DNA of 64,000 nt from Devosia indica (GTDB lineage: Bacteria; Pseudomonadota; Alphaproteobacteria; Rhizobiales; Devosiaceae), in assembly GCF_003056405.1 (NCBI RefSeq), contig NZ_PYVZ01000011.1, positions 83,662 through 147,661 of the forward strand, read 5' to 3'. Under the pieces are notes generated by a model. The model had not been told where the DNA came from. It saw nothing but the letters and a program-made list of their open reading frames with translations, and searched no databases. The position numbers were made by a program, and so were the translations under genes. Below are positions 1-8,196 of this stretch, in pieces (the stretch's first letter is position 1; every line of letters starts with the position of its first letter).

Positions 1-1
1 G

Positions 2-268
2 GATGGGGAGGTGGTCGCTGTCGGAGCCACTACGGCGGATGGCGAGATCGCCCTCAACTATGTCGCGCCTGAGGCCCGTTTTCGCGGTATCAGCAAGGCT
101 CTTCTGGCACATATGGAGGCCGATCTGAGATCGCGCGGGTTTGCAGAGGGACGGCTGAGGGCGACGAACACGGCAAAGGCCTTCTATCGGGCTCAGGGCT
201 GGTCGGCTGATGCCAGCCAGGATGGTGGCACGGCCTGTTTTGCCATGCATAAGCGATTGGCCGGCTAG
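2..268 (+). CDS. GNAT family acetyltransferase, C-terminal part only
   Basis: The reading frame is open from base 2, so the true start lies left of the window and only the last 88 residues are visible. They carry the second half of a GNAT fold: a beta strand followed by the acetyl-CoA pyrophosphate loop (RFRGISKALL), then the pattern NTAKAFYRAQGW, the late helix where GNAT enzymes keep a Tyr near the CoA thiol. The substrate cannot be inferred from this fragment. Its stop overlaps the stop of the convergent minus-strand GNAT gene by four bases at a CTAG, so no separate terminator fits between them. Family assignment is fairly secure; function is unknown. Confidence 0.75.
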   Translation, partial: DGEVVAVGATTADGEIALNYVAPEARFRGISKALLAHMEADLRSRGFAEGRLRATNTAKAFYRAQGWSADASQDGGTACFAMHKRLAG

Positions 269-774
269 AGCGCCTTCTGCAGATGCACGATGTCGTGCCA
301 GCGGTCGAACTTATAGCCGACCCCGGTGTAATAGCCGACCTTGCTGAAGCCGAATTTTTCGTGGATGGCAATGGAGTTGGCGGTGTCGGCGGTGATGACG
401 GCCAGCATCTGCTTGAACCCGAACGCCTTCGACTGCACCAGCAATTCGGTCAGCATCAGCTTGCCCAGGCCACGGCCGGTTTCTTCTGGATCGAGATAGA
501 TCGAATCCTCGCAGGTGAAACGATAGGCGGCGCGGGGTCGGTAGAAGCTGGCATAGGCATAGCCGACAGTCCTGCCTGCGCGTTCGGCGATGATCAGCGG
601 ATGTCCGAGCTTTTTCAGGCCCGCATACTTCTCGGCAATGGCCTCCTCTCCGGGTGCTTCGGTATCGAAGGTGATGGCGGTGTGGGCCACATAATGGCGA
701 TAGATCGTGGTGATCGCGGGAATATCGGACCAGGAGAAGGGACGCAGGAGATAATCGGACATGGCTTTGGACAT
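265..774 (-). CDS. GNAT N-acetyltransferase, phosphinothricin acetyltransferase-like
   Basis: The 169-residue product has the layout of the Pat/YncA subgroup: IPAITTIYRHYV near the N-terminus, the conserved region around residues 30-45 with TFDTEAP, the segment SIYLDPEETGRGLGKLML carrying the acetyl-CoA loop, and a C-terminal EKFGFSKVGYY motif. Members acetylate small amines such as phosphinothricin, methionine sulfone or sulfoximine; the substrate here is unknown. It lies downstream of the Bax-inhibitor gene on the same strand, but a strong hairpin (782-809) ends just before its start. The first ATG (774) sits right behind the hairpin's T run and has no room for a Shine-Dalgarno sequence, so the ATG at 762 (MSDYLLRP) is an equally good start. 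Confidence 0.8.
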   Translation of the reverse strand: MSKAMSDYLLRPFSWSDIPAITTIYRHYVAHTAITFDTEAPGEEAIAEKYAGLKKLGHPLIIAERAGRTVGYAYASFYRPRAAYRFTCEDSIYLDPEETGRGLGKLMLTELLVQSKAFGFKQMLAVITADTANSIAIHEKFGFSKVGYYTGVGYKFDRWHDIVHLQKAL

Positions 775-781
775 AAGAAAA

Positions 782-809
782 GGACCGCAGCCTTCATAAG
801 CTGCGGTCC
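782..809 (-). terminator. Rho-independent terminator of the Bax-inhibitor gene
   Basis: A perfect 10-bp stem (GGACCGCAGC / GCTGCGGTCC) with an 8-base loop. Read on the minus strand it is followed by TTTTC (781-777). It lies 50 bases past the stop of the minus-strand gene ending at 860. The downstream GNAT gene begins only 7 bases beyond the stem, so the hairpin could also limit read-through or translation of that gene. Confidence 0.8.
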
Positions 810-830
810 CTTGTGACGTCCAACCAATTT

Positions 831-850
831 CCTTGATCGGGCGATCAAGG
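831..850. repeat. Perfect inverted repeat after the Bax-inhibitor gene
   Basis: CCTTGATCG and CGATCAAGG face each other across two bases, ten bases past the minus-strand stop at 860. There is no T run, so it is not a classic terminator. It may be a first stem ahead of the terminator at 782-809 or a protein-binding palindrome; its role is undetermined. Confidence 0.5.
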
Positions 851-859
851 CATTGATTG

Positions 860-1585
860 CTACTCGCGATTGCCGAACAGGCGGAGCAGCATCATGAACA
901 GGTTGATGAAGTCCAGATAGAGCGAGAGCGCGCCCATGATGGCGTTCTTGGCCATCACGTCAGCACCATAGTGCTCGGAGTAGCTTTCCTTGATCTTCTG
1001 GGTGTCATAGGCGGTCAGACCGGTAAAGATCAGCACGCCGATGACAGAGATCGCAAAGTCGAGCATGGACGAGGCCATGAAGATGTTTACGATCGAGGCA
1101 ATGATGATGCCGATAAGGCCCATCATCAGGAAATTGCCCATGCCGGTCAGGTCGCGCTTGGTGGTGTAGCCGTACAGGCTCATCGCCCCGAAAGTTGCGG
1201 CCGTGATGAAGAACACCTTAGCGATCGAAGCACCGGTATAGACCAGGAAGATGGATGACAGCGACAGGCCCATCACGGCCGCGAAGGCCCAGAAGATCGC
1301 CTGTGATGCACCCACGGAAAGCTTGTTGATGCCGAAGCTCAGCACCAGCACGAAGGCCAGCGGCGAGAGCATGATGACCCAGGACAGCGGGCTGCCATAG
1401 ATCAGCTCGGCGTTGGCCGGGCTCGACATGGCCCACTGGCTGGTGAAGAAGGCCACAAGCCCCGTTACCACCAGGCCGAGGCCCATATAATTGTAGACGC
1501 GCAGCATGTAGCTGCGAAGGCCCTCGTCGATGGCCAAGGCCGAGCCGGCCCGCGCACCGAGGGTCTGACGGTCATATTCAGCCAT
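860..1585 (-). CDS. Bax inhibitor-1/YccA family membrane protein
   Basis: A 241-residue protein with a short soluble N-terminus (about 25 residues, ending YMLRVYNYMGLGLVVTG) and seven hydrophobic segments through the rest, as in the BI-1/TMBIM/YccA family. Family hallmarks include the late acidic stretch FTGLTAYDTQKIKE, which holds the Asp residues thought to act as the pH-sensitive proton/calcium gate in bacterial YetJ, and a C-terminal LYLDFINLFMMLLRLFGNR tail. Bacterial members sit in the inner membrane; roles in calcium leak and in modulating FtsH proteolysis have been described. It appears to be a single-gene unit with its own terminator at 782-809. Family identity is clear; physiology is inferred. 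Confidence 0.9.
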   Translation of the reverse strand: MAEYDRQTLGARAGSALAIDEGLRSYMLRVYNYMGLGLVVTGLVAFFTSQWAMSSPANAELIYGSPLSWVIMLSPLAFVLVLSFGINKLSVGASQAIFWAFAAVMGLSLSSIFLVYTGASIAKVFFITAATFGAMSLYGYTTKRDLTGMGNFLMMGLIGIIIASIVNIFMASSMLDFAISVIGVLIFTGLTAYDTQKIKESYSEHYGADVMAKNAIMGALSLYLDFINLFMMLLRLFGNRE

Positions 1586-1786
1586 TCTTTGGTTCCCTTT
1601 CCAAAAATAGACGCGGTCTGTTCACCGCCGGGGGCAATTGGCGTTGCCACTTGGACCGGAATATGGGGAGCCATTGCTGGATTGACAAGGATAATCGGTT
1701 GGCTGCGACACCGGGACTGGCCGGATAAAGCGTTTGTGTTAGGGTCTTTGGGCGAATCGCGCAGACACTTGCCAGGGAGGTCCGTG

Positions 1787-2326
1787 ATGCCCCGGCTCTT
1801 TACCGGCCTCGAAATCCCCGCCGATGTGGGATTTGCCCTCTCGCTCAAGCGGGGCGGCCTCAGCGGCGCCCGCTGGATCGACCCGGAAAACTACCATATC
1901 ACCTTGCGCTTCATCGGGGATGTCGACGGCAAGACCGCTGACGAGGTCGTCGATAGCCTCGATCGGCTGTCCAACTCGCTGCAATTTCCTATCCGGCTGA
2001 CCCATCTGGGCACCTTTGGCGGCGACAAGCCGCGGGCCCTCTATGCGGGAGTCGAGCCGTCCGAGGCACTTAGCCGTTTGCAGGCTGCACAGGAGCGGGT
2101 GCTGCAGCGGGCCGGTCTGCCGCCGGAGGGACGCAAATTCGTCCCGCATGTGTCACTGGCGCGCTTGCGCGGCACGGCAGCCGCTGACGTGGCGCGGTTC
2201 ATTGCCGAAGCAGCGCGGTTCGAACCGCTCAGCTTCGTGCCAGCGCGGTTCGTGTTGTTTTCGAGCCGGGATTCGGTGGGGGGTGGGCCTTATCTGGTGG
2301 AACAAAGCTATCCCCTGGCCGCCTGA
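1787..2326 (+). CDS. thpR: RNA 2',3'-cyclic phosphodiesterase (2'-5' RNA ligase family)
   Basis: The 179-residue product has the two HxT/S motifs of the 2H phosphoesterase superfamily: NYHITLRFIGD near residue 45 and FVPHVSLARL near residue 125. The first residues MPRLFTGLEIP match the usual ThpR beginning. ThpR hydrolyses 2',3'-cyclic phosphate ends of RNA and can reversibly form 2'-5' linkages in tRNA halves. The ATG at 1787 is chosen over an open frame reaching back to 1589 because a clear Shine-Dalgarno (AGGGAGG, 1774-1780) precedes it and because the protein then has the standard family length. The gene stands alone between a divergent membrane-protein gene and a secreted-protein pair. 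Confidence 0.9.
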   Translation: MPRLFTGLEIPADVGFALSLKRGGLSGARWIDPENYHITLRFIGDVDGKTADEVVDSLDRLSNSLQFPIRLTHLGTFGGDKPRALYAGVEPSEALSRLQAAQERVLQRAGLPPEGRKFVPHVSLARLRGTAAADVARFIAEAARFEPLSFVPARFVLFSSRDSVGGGPYLVEQSYPLAA

Positions 2327-2545
2327 GGCAGTTCGGATCACGCCCTTGTTAGCGCCCGCTTAACCCTGTGATGAGAGAGCGCCGGGGACCGGGCCGGATA
2401 TGCCCAATTCCCGCCGCCTTTGCCTTCCATTTGATGCAAATGCCCGAGATCGCGCGGGTTTTGACACCTTGGTAACCATGTTCGGGGCACAATGGGCGGA
2501 CGAAACTGCCTTCGAACACCAGCAAGACAAGAGGAAGATTTGGCG

Positions 2546-3067
2546 ATGACGATGAAAACCGGTAGCCTCATCCTTGGGCTCGCGGTGGCAACGGTCATGG
2601 CTCTGGCCCCGGCCGCTCAGGCGCAGCAGGCCACCGAGCTGGGCACTTTCAATGCATGGTCCGCCTATACGGCGAGCGACCAGAGCGGACAGCTCTGTTT
2701 CATCATTGGCGAGCCACAGCGCAGCGAACCGACAGGGGTCAATCGCGATCCGGTCAAATTCCTGATTGTGCACCGCAAGGGCATGGGCTCTAAAAACGAG
2801 GTCCAGACCCAGATCGGCTATCCCTACAACACCACCGACGCCAAGGCCTCGGCCACGGTGGATGGCAAGAGCTATGTGATGGCGGCCCGCGGTTCGACCG
2901 CATGGCTGGCCTCGAGCAGCGACGAGCCGGGTTTTGTCGAAGCCTTCAAGGCTGGCAACCAGATGGTGGTGCGTGGCACCAGCCAGCGGGGCACCGATAC
3001 GGTCGACACCTATTCACTCTCCGGTGCCACTGCTGCCATGAATGCGATCGACGCAGCCTGTCAGTAG
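2546..3067 (+). CDS. Secreted IalB-like (invasion-associated locus B) protein
   Basis: A 173-residue exported protein. Residues 1-25 form a Sec signal peptide ending in AAQAQ. The mature part follows the IalB pattern: a W-x-A-Y strand (NAWSAYTASD), an early Cys (GQLCFIIGEPQRSEPTG), a central beta-rich part with STAWLAS, and a C-terminal SLSGATAAMNAIDAACQ with the second Cys, likely paired with the first in the periplasm. IalB was named in Bartonella for erythrocyte invasion, but the family is widespread in free-living alphaproteobacteria and its biochemical role is not established. The ATG at 2546 follows GAGG; the ATG at 2552 is possible. It is followed directly by a paralogue. Confidence 0.8.
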   Translation: MTMKTGSLILGLAVATVMALAPAAQAQQATELGTFNAWSAYTASDQSGQLCFIIGEPQRSEPTGVNRDPVKFLIVHRKGMGSKNEVQTQIGYPYNTTDAKASATVDGKSYVMAARGSTAWLASSSDEPGFVEAFKAGNQMVVRGTSQRGTDTVDTYSLSGATAAMNAIDAACQ

Positions 3068-3152
3068 GGGCTTGCCGACAGGCTTTCAAACACCCTAACT
3101 GGGCGTCGGGCCATCGGCCCGTTGCCCGGTTATGTCAATGGTAAGAGACTTG

Positions 3153-3659
3153 ATGATCCGTATCCCCGCCCTCTCGCTTGCCCTTTTCTCCACGCTCGCC
3201 GCCATTGTGCCGGCTTGGGCGCAATCGGCGCGCGTGCTCGGCGATTTCCGTGACTGGTCGAGCTATGCGGCCGATGACGGCAGCGGCACGGTCTGCTTTG
3301 CCATGACCCGGCCAAAAACCACCGAACCGACTCCTGAGGGCTACGGCGAGGCCTATCTCTATGTCACCAATCGCCCCGGTGAGGATGTGGTCAACGAGTT
3401 CAACGTGGTTGCCGGCTATACCTTCCAGACCGGGTCGATGGCCGTCGCCAGTGTGGGCGGGCAGGATTTTGCGCTCTTTACCCAGAATGACGCGGCCTGG
3501 CTCGATGACAGCACCCAGGGCGCCAATCTGGCCGCGGCCATCCGCGCTGGCTCCACCGTGACCATCACGGGCACTACGGCAGCGGGCATGGAAGTGGTGC
3601 AGTCCTATTCGCTCTCGGGCGCTACGGCAGCGCAACAGGCCATCGGCGCGGAGTGTTGA
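3153..3659 (+). CDS. Secreted IalB-like protein, paralogue of the preceding gene
   Basis: A 168-residue protein clearly related to its upstream neighbour: the same order of FRDWSSYAADDGSGTVCFAM, EPTPEG, a central SVGGQDFALFTQNDAAWL and the same C-terminal motif SLSGATAAQQAIGAEC. Identity is moderate, so the pair is an old tandem duplication rather than a recent one. A signal peptide ends in VPAWAQ. The start at 3153 (MIRIPAL) gives a normal signal peptide; upstream ATGs at 3132 and 3138 would add seven or five charged residues. It is separated from the first copy by about 85 bases and converges on the M20 peptidase gene, whose stop lies 40 bases away. Confidence 0.8.
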   Translation: MIRIPALSLALFSTLAAIVPAWAQSARVLGDFRDWSSYAADDGSGTVCFAMTRPKTTEPTPEGYGEAYLYVTNRPGEDVVNEFNVVAGYTFQTGSMAVASVGGQDFALFTQNDAAWLDDSTQGANLAAAIRAGSTVTITGTTAAGMEVVQSYSLSGATAAQQAIGAEC

Positions 3660-3699
3660 GCCGGGCACCCAGAAGCGCCTAGCCAGGTCGACGCTGGAC

Positions 3700-5088
3700 C
3701 TATTGCGCCAGCGCGCCCAGCACGCGGACCCAGGAGCGGATGCCCCGGTGGTAGCTCTCAAGATCGTATTTCTCATTGGGCGAGTGGATCTGGTCGTCCA
3801 CATGGGCAAAGCCGATCAGCAGCGTATCGAGCCCCAGGATCTTCTTGAAGTCGCCGACCACCGGGATCGAGCCGCCGGCGCCGGTGATAACGGCCTGCGT
3901 GTTCCATTCATCTGACAGGCCCTGGAGGGCCTGGTGCAGAAACGCACCATCGGCGGGAACTGTGATGGCAGGCGATCCACCATGGGGGGTAAAGGTCACC
4001 GTGCAGTCGGGGGGCAGCCTGTTTTCGACATGGGCGCGGAAGGCGGCGCGGATCTTGTCCGGGTCCTGGCCCGAGACCAGGCGGAAGGAAATCTTTGCCG
4101 ATGCCTTGGCCGGAATGACGGTCTTGAAGCCATCGCCGGTATAGCCCCCGCTCATGCCATTGATTTCGCAGGTCGGGCGTGCCCAGAGCTGTTCGAGCAC
4201 CGAGCGGCCCTGTTCGCCCGCCGGGGTCGATAGCCCGACCCCGCTCAGAAAGCCTTTCTCGTCAAAGCCGAGACCGGCCCATTGCGCCTTCAATTCGGGG
4301 GCGATTTCCGCCACATCGTCATAAAAACCGGGCAGTGTCACCGAGCCGTCCGGCGCTCGCAGGCTGGCAATGATCTCGGCCAGCACCTGATTGGGATTGC
4401 GCGCGGCATTGCCGAACATGCCGGAGTGCAGATCCTTGTTGGCTGCCGTGATTTCCACCTCATCTGCCACCAGGCCACGCAGCATGGTGGTGATCGAGGG
4501 GGTCTGGTGGTCCCACATGTCCGTGTCGCAGACCAGGGCAATGTCGGCCTTCAGCTCTTCGGCATTCTCGCGCATGAAGGGGGGCAGGTTCTTGCCGCCG
4601 CTTTCCTCCTCGCCCTCAAGCATCAGTGAGACGCGGATAGGCAACGAGCCGGTGGCAGCCTTCCAGGCGCGGCAGGCTTCGATGAAGGTGAGCATCTGCC
4701 CCTTGTCGTCCGAAGCGCCCCGCGCCACGATGATCTTGCGACCGTTCTTCTCCCTGATCACCGGCTCGAACGGATCGGTGTCCCACAAGTTGAGCGGATC
4801 GACTGGCTGTACGTCGTAATGGGCGTAGAACAGCACGTGCGGGCCGGGCTGCTGCGGGCCGTGGGCCACCACGACAGGATGGCCCGGCGTGGGGCGGCTG
4901 GTAGCATCAAAACCGAGTGCGACCAGCTCGCCGGCAATCCAGTCGGCGGCCTTCCGGCATTCCTCAGCGTATGCCGGGTCGGTAGAAATGGACTTGATCC
5001 GCAACAAGTGAAACAAGCGCTCAAGGCTTTGATCGAGCCCGGAATCGACGGCAGCGAGAACGGTGTCGATGGTGGCGGGGCTGGTCAT
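3700..5088 (-). CDS. M20 family metallopeptidase (dipeptidase)
   Basis: A 462-residue cytosolic zinc peptidase of the M20 dipeptidase/carnosinase-like group. Visible metal-site elements are FYAHYDVQPVDP (His90, Asp92), ARGASDDKGQ (bridging Asp near 127), LEGEEESGG (catalytic Glu and metal Glu near 160-161), VCDTDMWD, and a late HSPNEKYDLES with the final His. The lid domain begins around residue 195 with LRGLVADEVEI. Enzymes of this group cleave dipeptides or amide-linked amino acids; substrate is not predictable from sequence. It is divergent from a FadR-type regulator starting 152 bases away, which makes local control plausible but unproven. Confidence 0.88.
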   Translation of the reverse strand: MTSPATIDTVLAAVDSGLDQSLERLFHLLRIKSISTDPAYAEECRKAADWIAGELVALGFDATSRPTPGHPVVVAHGPQQPGPHVLFYAHYDVQPVDPLNLWDTDPFEPVIREKNGRKIIVARGASDDKGQMLTFIEACRAWKAATGSLPIRVSLMLEGEEESGGKNLPPFMRENAEELKADIALVCDTDMWDHQTPSITTMLRGLVADEVEITAANKDLHSGMFGNAARNPNQVLAEIIASLRAPDGSVTLPGFYDDVAEIAPELKAQWAGLGFDEKGFLSGVGLSTPAGEQGRSVLEQLWARPTCEINGMSGGYTGDGFKTVIPAKASAKISFRLVSGQDPDKIRAAFRAHVENRLPPDCTVTFTPHGGSPAITVPADGAFLHQALQGLSDEWNTQAVITGAGGSIPVVGDFKKILGLDTLLIGFAHVDDQIHSPNEKYDLESYHRGIRSWVRVLGALAQ

Positions 5089-5240
5089 GTGGGAGCGTCC
5101 TTGCTTGCGAATCCGATGGAGCGGTGGCGCACCATCGCGCGCGGCGCGGCGGGCTGTCCAGTGGCATCGCGGTCGATGTTATTGTCATACTATTGCGGCT
5201 GTGGTTAGGTCTCGGCGCATCAAGGGTGAATGGGGTTGGC

Positions 5241-6008
5241 ATGGACAGATCCGGTGGACGCGCGCGGCACTCGGGTGACCTGATCGCTTCGCTTTCCGGT
5301 CGCAACCCGGCGCGCAATCTGCATTCGGACGTGCTTTGGGAATTGGGCCTGGCGATTGTCTCGGGCCAATATGCCGAAGGCGAAATCCTGCCGCCGGACA
5401 GCGATCTGCTCGACCGCTTCGGGGTCTCGCGCACCGTGTTGCGCGAAGCGCTCAAGACCCTGGCGGCCAAGGGATTGATTGAGGCACGCGCACGGATCGG
5501 CACCCGCGTCCTGCCGCGCAATCGCTGGAACCTGTTCGATGCCGACGTGCTGGCCTGGTTTTTCGAGCTGGGCCCGGAAGTGGGGTTCCTGCGCAGTCTG
5601 GCCGAAGTGCGCATCGGCATCGAGATCGAAGCGGCGGCGCTGGCGGCGGAACGCAGCGTGCCAGAGCTGTCAGCGGCGTTGATCGCATGTGTCGAGCTGA
5701 TGGCAATCGCGGAGACGCCCGCCGATTTTGCGCGCCACGATCTTGAGTTTCACCGGCTGGTGGCGGAGGCGTCGGGCAATCCCTTCATGGCCTCGATCAG
5801 CGCTTTGGTGGAAATGGCACTGACGGCAGCCTTTACCATATCGTCGCCGGTCAATGATCCAGTGGCCCTGGGCGTCACGGTGAGCGTGCACCGGCGCATT
5901 GCCGAAGCCATCCGGGATGGCGATTCGCATGCGGCACGGCTGGCCATGCGCGACGCGATCTCTCAGGGCTTCGATCGCGCGGCGGGACGGATGGAAAAAG
6001 AGGGGTAG
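5241..6008 (+). CDS. FadR/GntR family transcriptional regulator with FCD domain
   Basis: A 255-residue DNA-binding protein. Residues about 28-90 form the GntR winged helix (QYAEGEILPPDSDLLDRFGV, then SRTVLREALKTLAAKGLI). Residues about 110-245 are an FCD ligand-binding domain with HDLEFHRLVAEASGN and SVHRRIAEAI, whose Asp and His residues normally bind a metal and a small carboxylate ligand. The ATG at 5241 was taken as start; a GTG at 5226 is a five-residue-longer alternative. In this family the regulator often controls a neighbouring sugar-acid or amino-acid pathway; here the only close candidate is the divergent M20 peptidase. Confidence 0.88.
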   Translation: MDRSGGRARHSGDLIASLSGRNPARNLHSDVLWELGLAIVSGQYAEGEILPPDSDLLDRFGVSRTVLREALKTLAAKGLIEARARIGTRVLPRNRWNLFDADVLAWFFELGPEVGFLRSLAEVRIGIEIEAAALAAERSVPELSAALIACVELMAIAETPADFARHDLEFHRLVAEASGNPFMASISALVEMALTAAFTISSPVNDPVALGVTVSVHRRIAEAIRDGDSHAARLAMRDAISQGFDRAAGRMEKEG

Positions 6009-6156
6009 ACAGGGTCTGCCTGCCTTGGGGTCCGGCTGCTTTACCAGGGCAACATCGCCACGACAACCTTTGCCTTTCGAGCGAAGGTCTGGCGGCCTGC
6101 TTGCTTTTGATCGCTTCGCTGAAGCGCTTGGTCCGCTCCGCAGACCAGCGGCGAAG

Positions 6157-6232
<76 letters not shown>

Positions 6233-6282
6233 TCACCACTTGCGTATATGGACAAAGTCTGGCGTCAGGGCAAGAGGTCCGG

Positions 6283-7317
6283 TCATACGATCTTGTTCTC
6301 GATCAGGGCGTGCGTGGTGGCGGTGATGGCCTGATCGGCAGGGATGAGCGGGCGGCCCAGCAGGGCGACCGCGCCGCTGGAGTCGAGATGTTTGAGTACA
6401 CCCAGTTCATTAACTATCCCGCGGACATCGCGGTCGAACAGGGCGTAGATGCGGACCGCCCAGTCCGGCATGCTGAGGCGCGGGACTTTGCGGTCCGGTG
6501 CTGCCTTGCGGACGATATCGGCCACTTGGCCCATCAGGATGGGACGTTCGCCCATAGGAAAGCGCCGGCCGCGAGCGCTTTCCGTCGTCATTGCCGCGAC
6601 ATGGGCATTGGCAATGTCGCGCACATCAACGACGACAAAGGGCAGCCGCGGCAAGGCCGGGACCGAGCCATCGAGCAGGCGTTTGACAATCAGTGCCGAA
6701 GTGCCCGGGTCCTGGTCAAGCAGGGGGCCCAGAATGGCGCTCGGATTGATGGTTGTCAGGTCGGCGGCGCGACCGGCAGCGCGCATGATGTCCCAGGCCC
6801 GCTGTTCGGCCAGGGTCTTGGATTCGATATAGGCATTGACGTCGCGACCGTTGAGATTGGTCCAGTCCGTATCGGTGAAAGGTCTTGTGTGTGCTTTGTC
6901 ATGGCCATAGGCGATGGCGGCCATGGATGAGGTCAGAACGATCCGCTCCACATTTGCGCGCAGGGCAGCGTTCAAGGCCCGTTCTGTCCCCTCGACGGCG
7001 GGACGGATGAGGTCCATCTTGTCTTCAGGCAGGTCGATGACAAAGGGTGAGGCGGTATGCTGAAGGTAGCGCACGCCCTCCATCGCCTCGTCCCAGCCCT
7101 TGTCCGAGAGCAGATCCAGGGTAACGAATTCGAGCTTTGAAACATCGGCTCCGGCGCGCTCAAGCGTGGCGCGAACCGACTCGGCCTTGTCGAGGTTGCG
7201 CACGCTGCCGCGCACGATATAACCGGCCTTGAGCAGAGCGAGGGCGACGTGACCGCCCAGAAAGCCGGAAATACCGGTCAGCAGGACGCGATCGGTCTGT
7301 GGTGCGGGGGCAGTCAT
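6283..7317 (-). CDS. NAD(P)-dependent extended SDR, aldehyde/dihydroflavonol-4-reductase type
   Basis: A 344-residue Rossmann protein. The N-terminal LLTGISGFLGGHVALALL is the extended-SDR nucleotide-binding motif, SVRNLDKAES follows the second strand as in NADP-linked reductases, LTSSMAAIAYG supplies the active-site Ser, and YIESKTLAEQRAW gives the YxxxK pair. It resembles yeast GRE2-like and plant DFR-like reductases acting on aldehydes or ketones; the substrate is unknown. It is divergent from a TetR regulator, and the 80-base gap between them holds a palindrome overlapping promoter-like elements on both strands. This suggests it is repressed by the neighbour and induced by a toxic carbonyl or other TetR ligand. 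Confidence 0.87.
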   Translation of the reverse strand: MTAPAPQTDRVLLTGISGFLGGHVALALLKAGYIVRGSVRNLDKAESVRATLERAGADVSKLEFVTLDLLSDKGWDEAMEGVRYLQHTASPFVIDLPEDKMDLIRPAVEGTERALNAALRANVERIVLTSSMAAIAYGHDKAHTRPFTDTDWTNLNGRDVNAYIESKTLAEQRAWDIMRAAGRAADLTTINPSAILGPLLDQDPGTSALIVKRLLDGSVPALPRLPFVVVDVRDIANAHVAAMTTESARGRRFPMGERPILMGQVADIVRKAAPDRKVPRLSMPDWAVRIYALFDRDVRGIVNELGVLKHLDSSGAVALLGRPLIPADQAITATTHALIENKIV

Positions 7318-7335
7318 GGGCTGGTCTCCTCAACA

Positions 7336-7374
7336 ATTGAACGATATGTACGTTATTCGTTCAATTCGTTCAAT
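7336..7374. promoter_or_regulatory. Shared operator/promoter of the reductase-tetR pair
   Basis: ATTGAACGA (7336-7344) and TCGTTCAAT (7357-7365) form a 9-bp inverted repeat with a 12-base spacer. A further TCGTTCAAT follows directly at 7366-7374. Because of this symmetry, both strands read TTGAAC, 17 bases, TTCAAT, a plausible -35/-10 pair in each direction. The arrangement fits a TetR operator lying on top of divergent promoters. This is inferred from sequence only. Confidence 0.6.
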
Positions 7375-7397
7375 AGCGACGGATACACATATTTGCG

Positions 7398-7952
7398 ATG
7401 AGCAACCAAAGACAGTCCGAAAAGCGGATGCGTATCCTGGCGGCGGCACGCGAGCTGTTCCTGCGGCAGGGTCTGCGGGCGACCACCATGGAGGCCATCG
7501 CCAAGAGTGCCGGCATGGCCAAGCCAACGCTCTACGCCGAATATTCTGACAAGGACGCCGTGTTTCTCGCCATTCTCGAGCAATTGGTGGCCGACAAGCT
7601 CGAAAGCTTTGAAACCGAGCTTGATCGGCCCGGTCCCTTGCTGGAACGCATAGGTGGTGCTTTGGCGGCCGAGTTCGGGGTCATTGCATCTGCGCTGGCC
7701 GGCTCACCTCATGTCGAGGAGCTGTTCTCGGCGCACCGACAGGGCGCCTCACTGTTTGCCGCTTCGGAGCGCATCGTGCGTGATCGCCTGAGCGATGAAC
7801 TGGCCAAGGCTGGTATCGTGGACGCCGAGCGGCTGGCGCGGCTGGTATTTGATGCCAGTTTTGGGGTGGCACAGAAATCCATCGCTGCCGAGACCTTGGC
7901 TGCGGACCTCAAACTGGTCGTGGCGCGACTGCTAGGGCCCGATCTGGGCTAG
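7398..7952 (+). CDS. TetR/AcrR family transcriptional regulator
   Basis: A 184-residue protein with a typical TetR N-terminus: residues 5-55 (EKRMRILAAARELFLRQGLR, TTMEAIAKSAGMAKPTLY, AEYSDKDAVFLAIL) form the three-helix DNA-binding domain. The rest is a helical ligand/dimer domain with no recognisable subgroup signature, although ELFSAHRQGASLFAASERIV resembles the AefR-like group. It begins only 24 bases after the direct/inverted repeats at 7336-7374, so autoregulation together with repression of the divergent reductase gene is the simplest reading. The ligand is unknown. Confidence 0.88.
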   Translation: MSNQRQSEKRMRILAAARELFLRQGLRATTMEAIAKSAGMAKPTLYAEYSDKDAVFLAILEQLVADKLESFETELDRPGPLLERIGGALAAEFGVIASALAGSPHVEELFSAHRQGASLFAASERIVRDRLSDELAKAGIVDAERLARLVFDASFGVAQKSIAAETLAADLKLVVARLLGPDLG

Positions 7953-8196
7953 CGCCTGACCCGGGCCCAGTCGCCCGCCCATTCGATCCCAACAGACTGT
8001 CTGCGTTGCCAGGAACCGATTGTCCCATGCCGAGACCGGAGGGACTGGTCCGGACCTGTGAGGCAAGGACGAGATCACCGAGATGTCATCGTGCTTCGAT
8101 TAACCCTTACGCATGCTGCCTCGGTTTAGCCGACAAGCTTGTGTTAACCTGGGGTTAAAGGCCCGATTGGGGCCGCAATCGATGTTGGGGCCGTCC

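Noticed and set aside
2461..2493. TTGACA as a -35 element for the first IalB-like gene
   Set aside because: No acceptable -10 element lies at 16-18 bases; only GC-rich sequence is found there.
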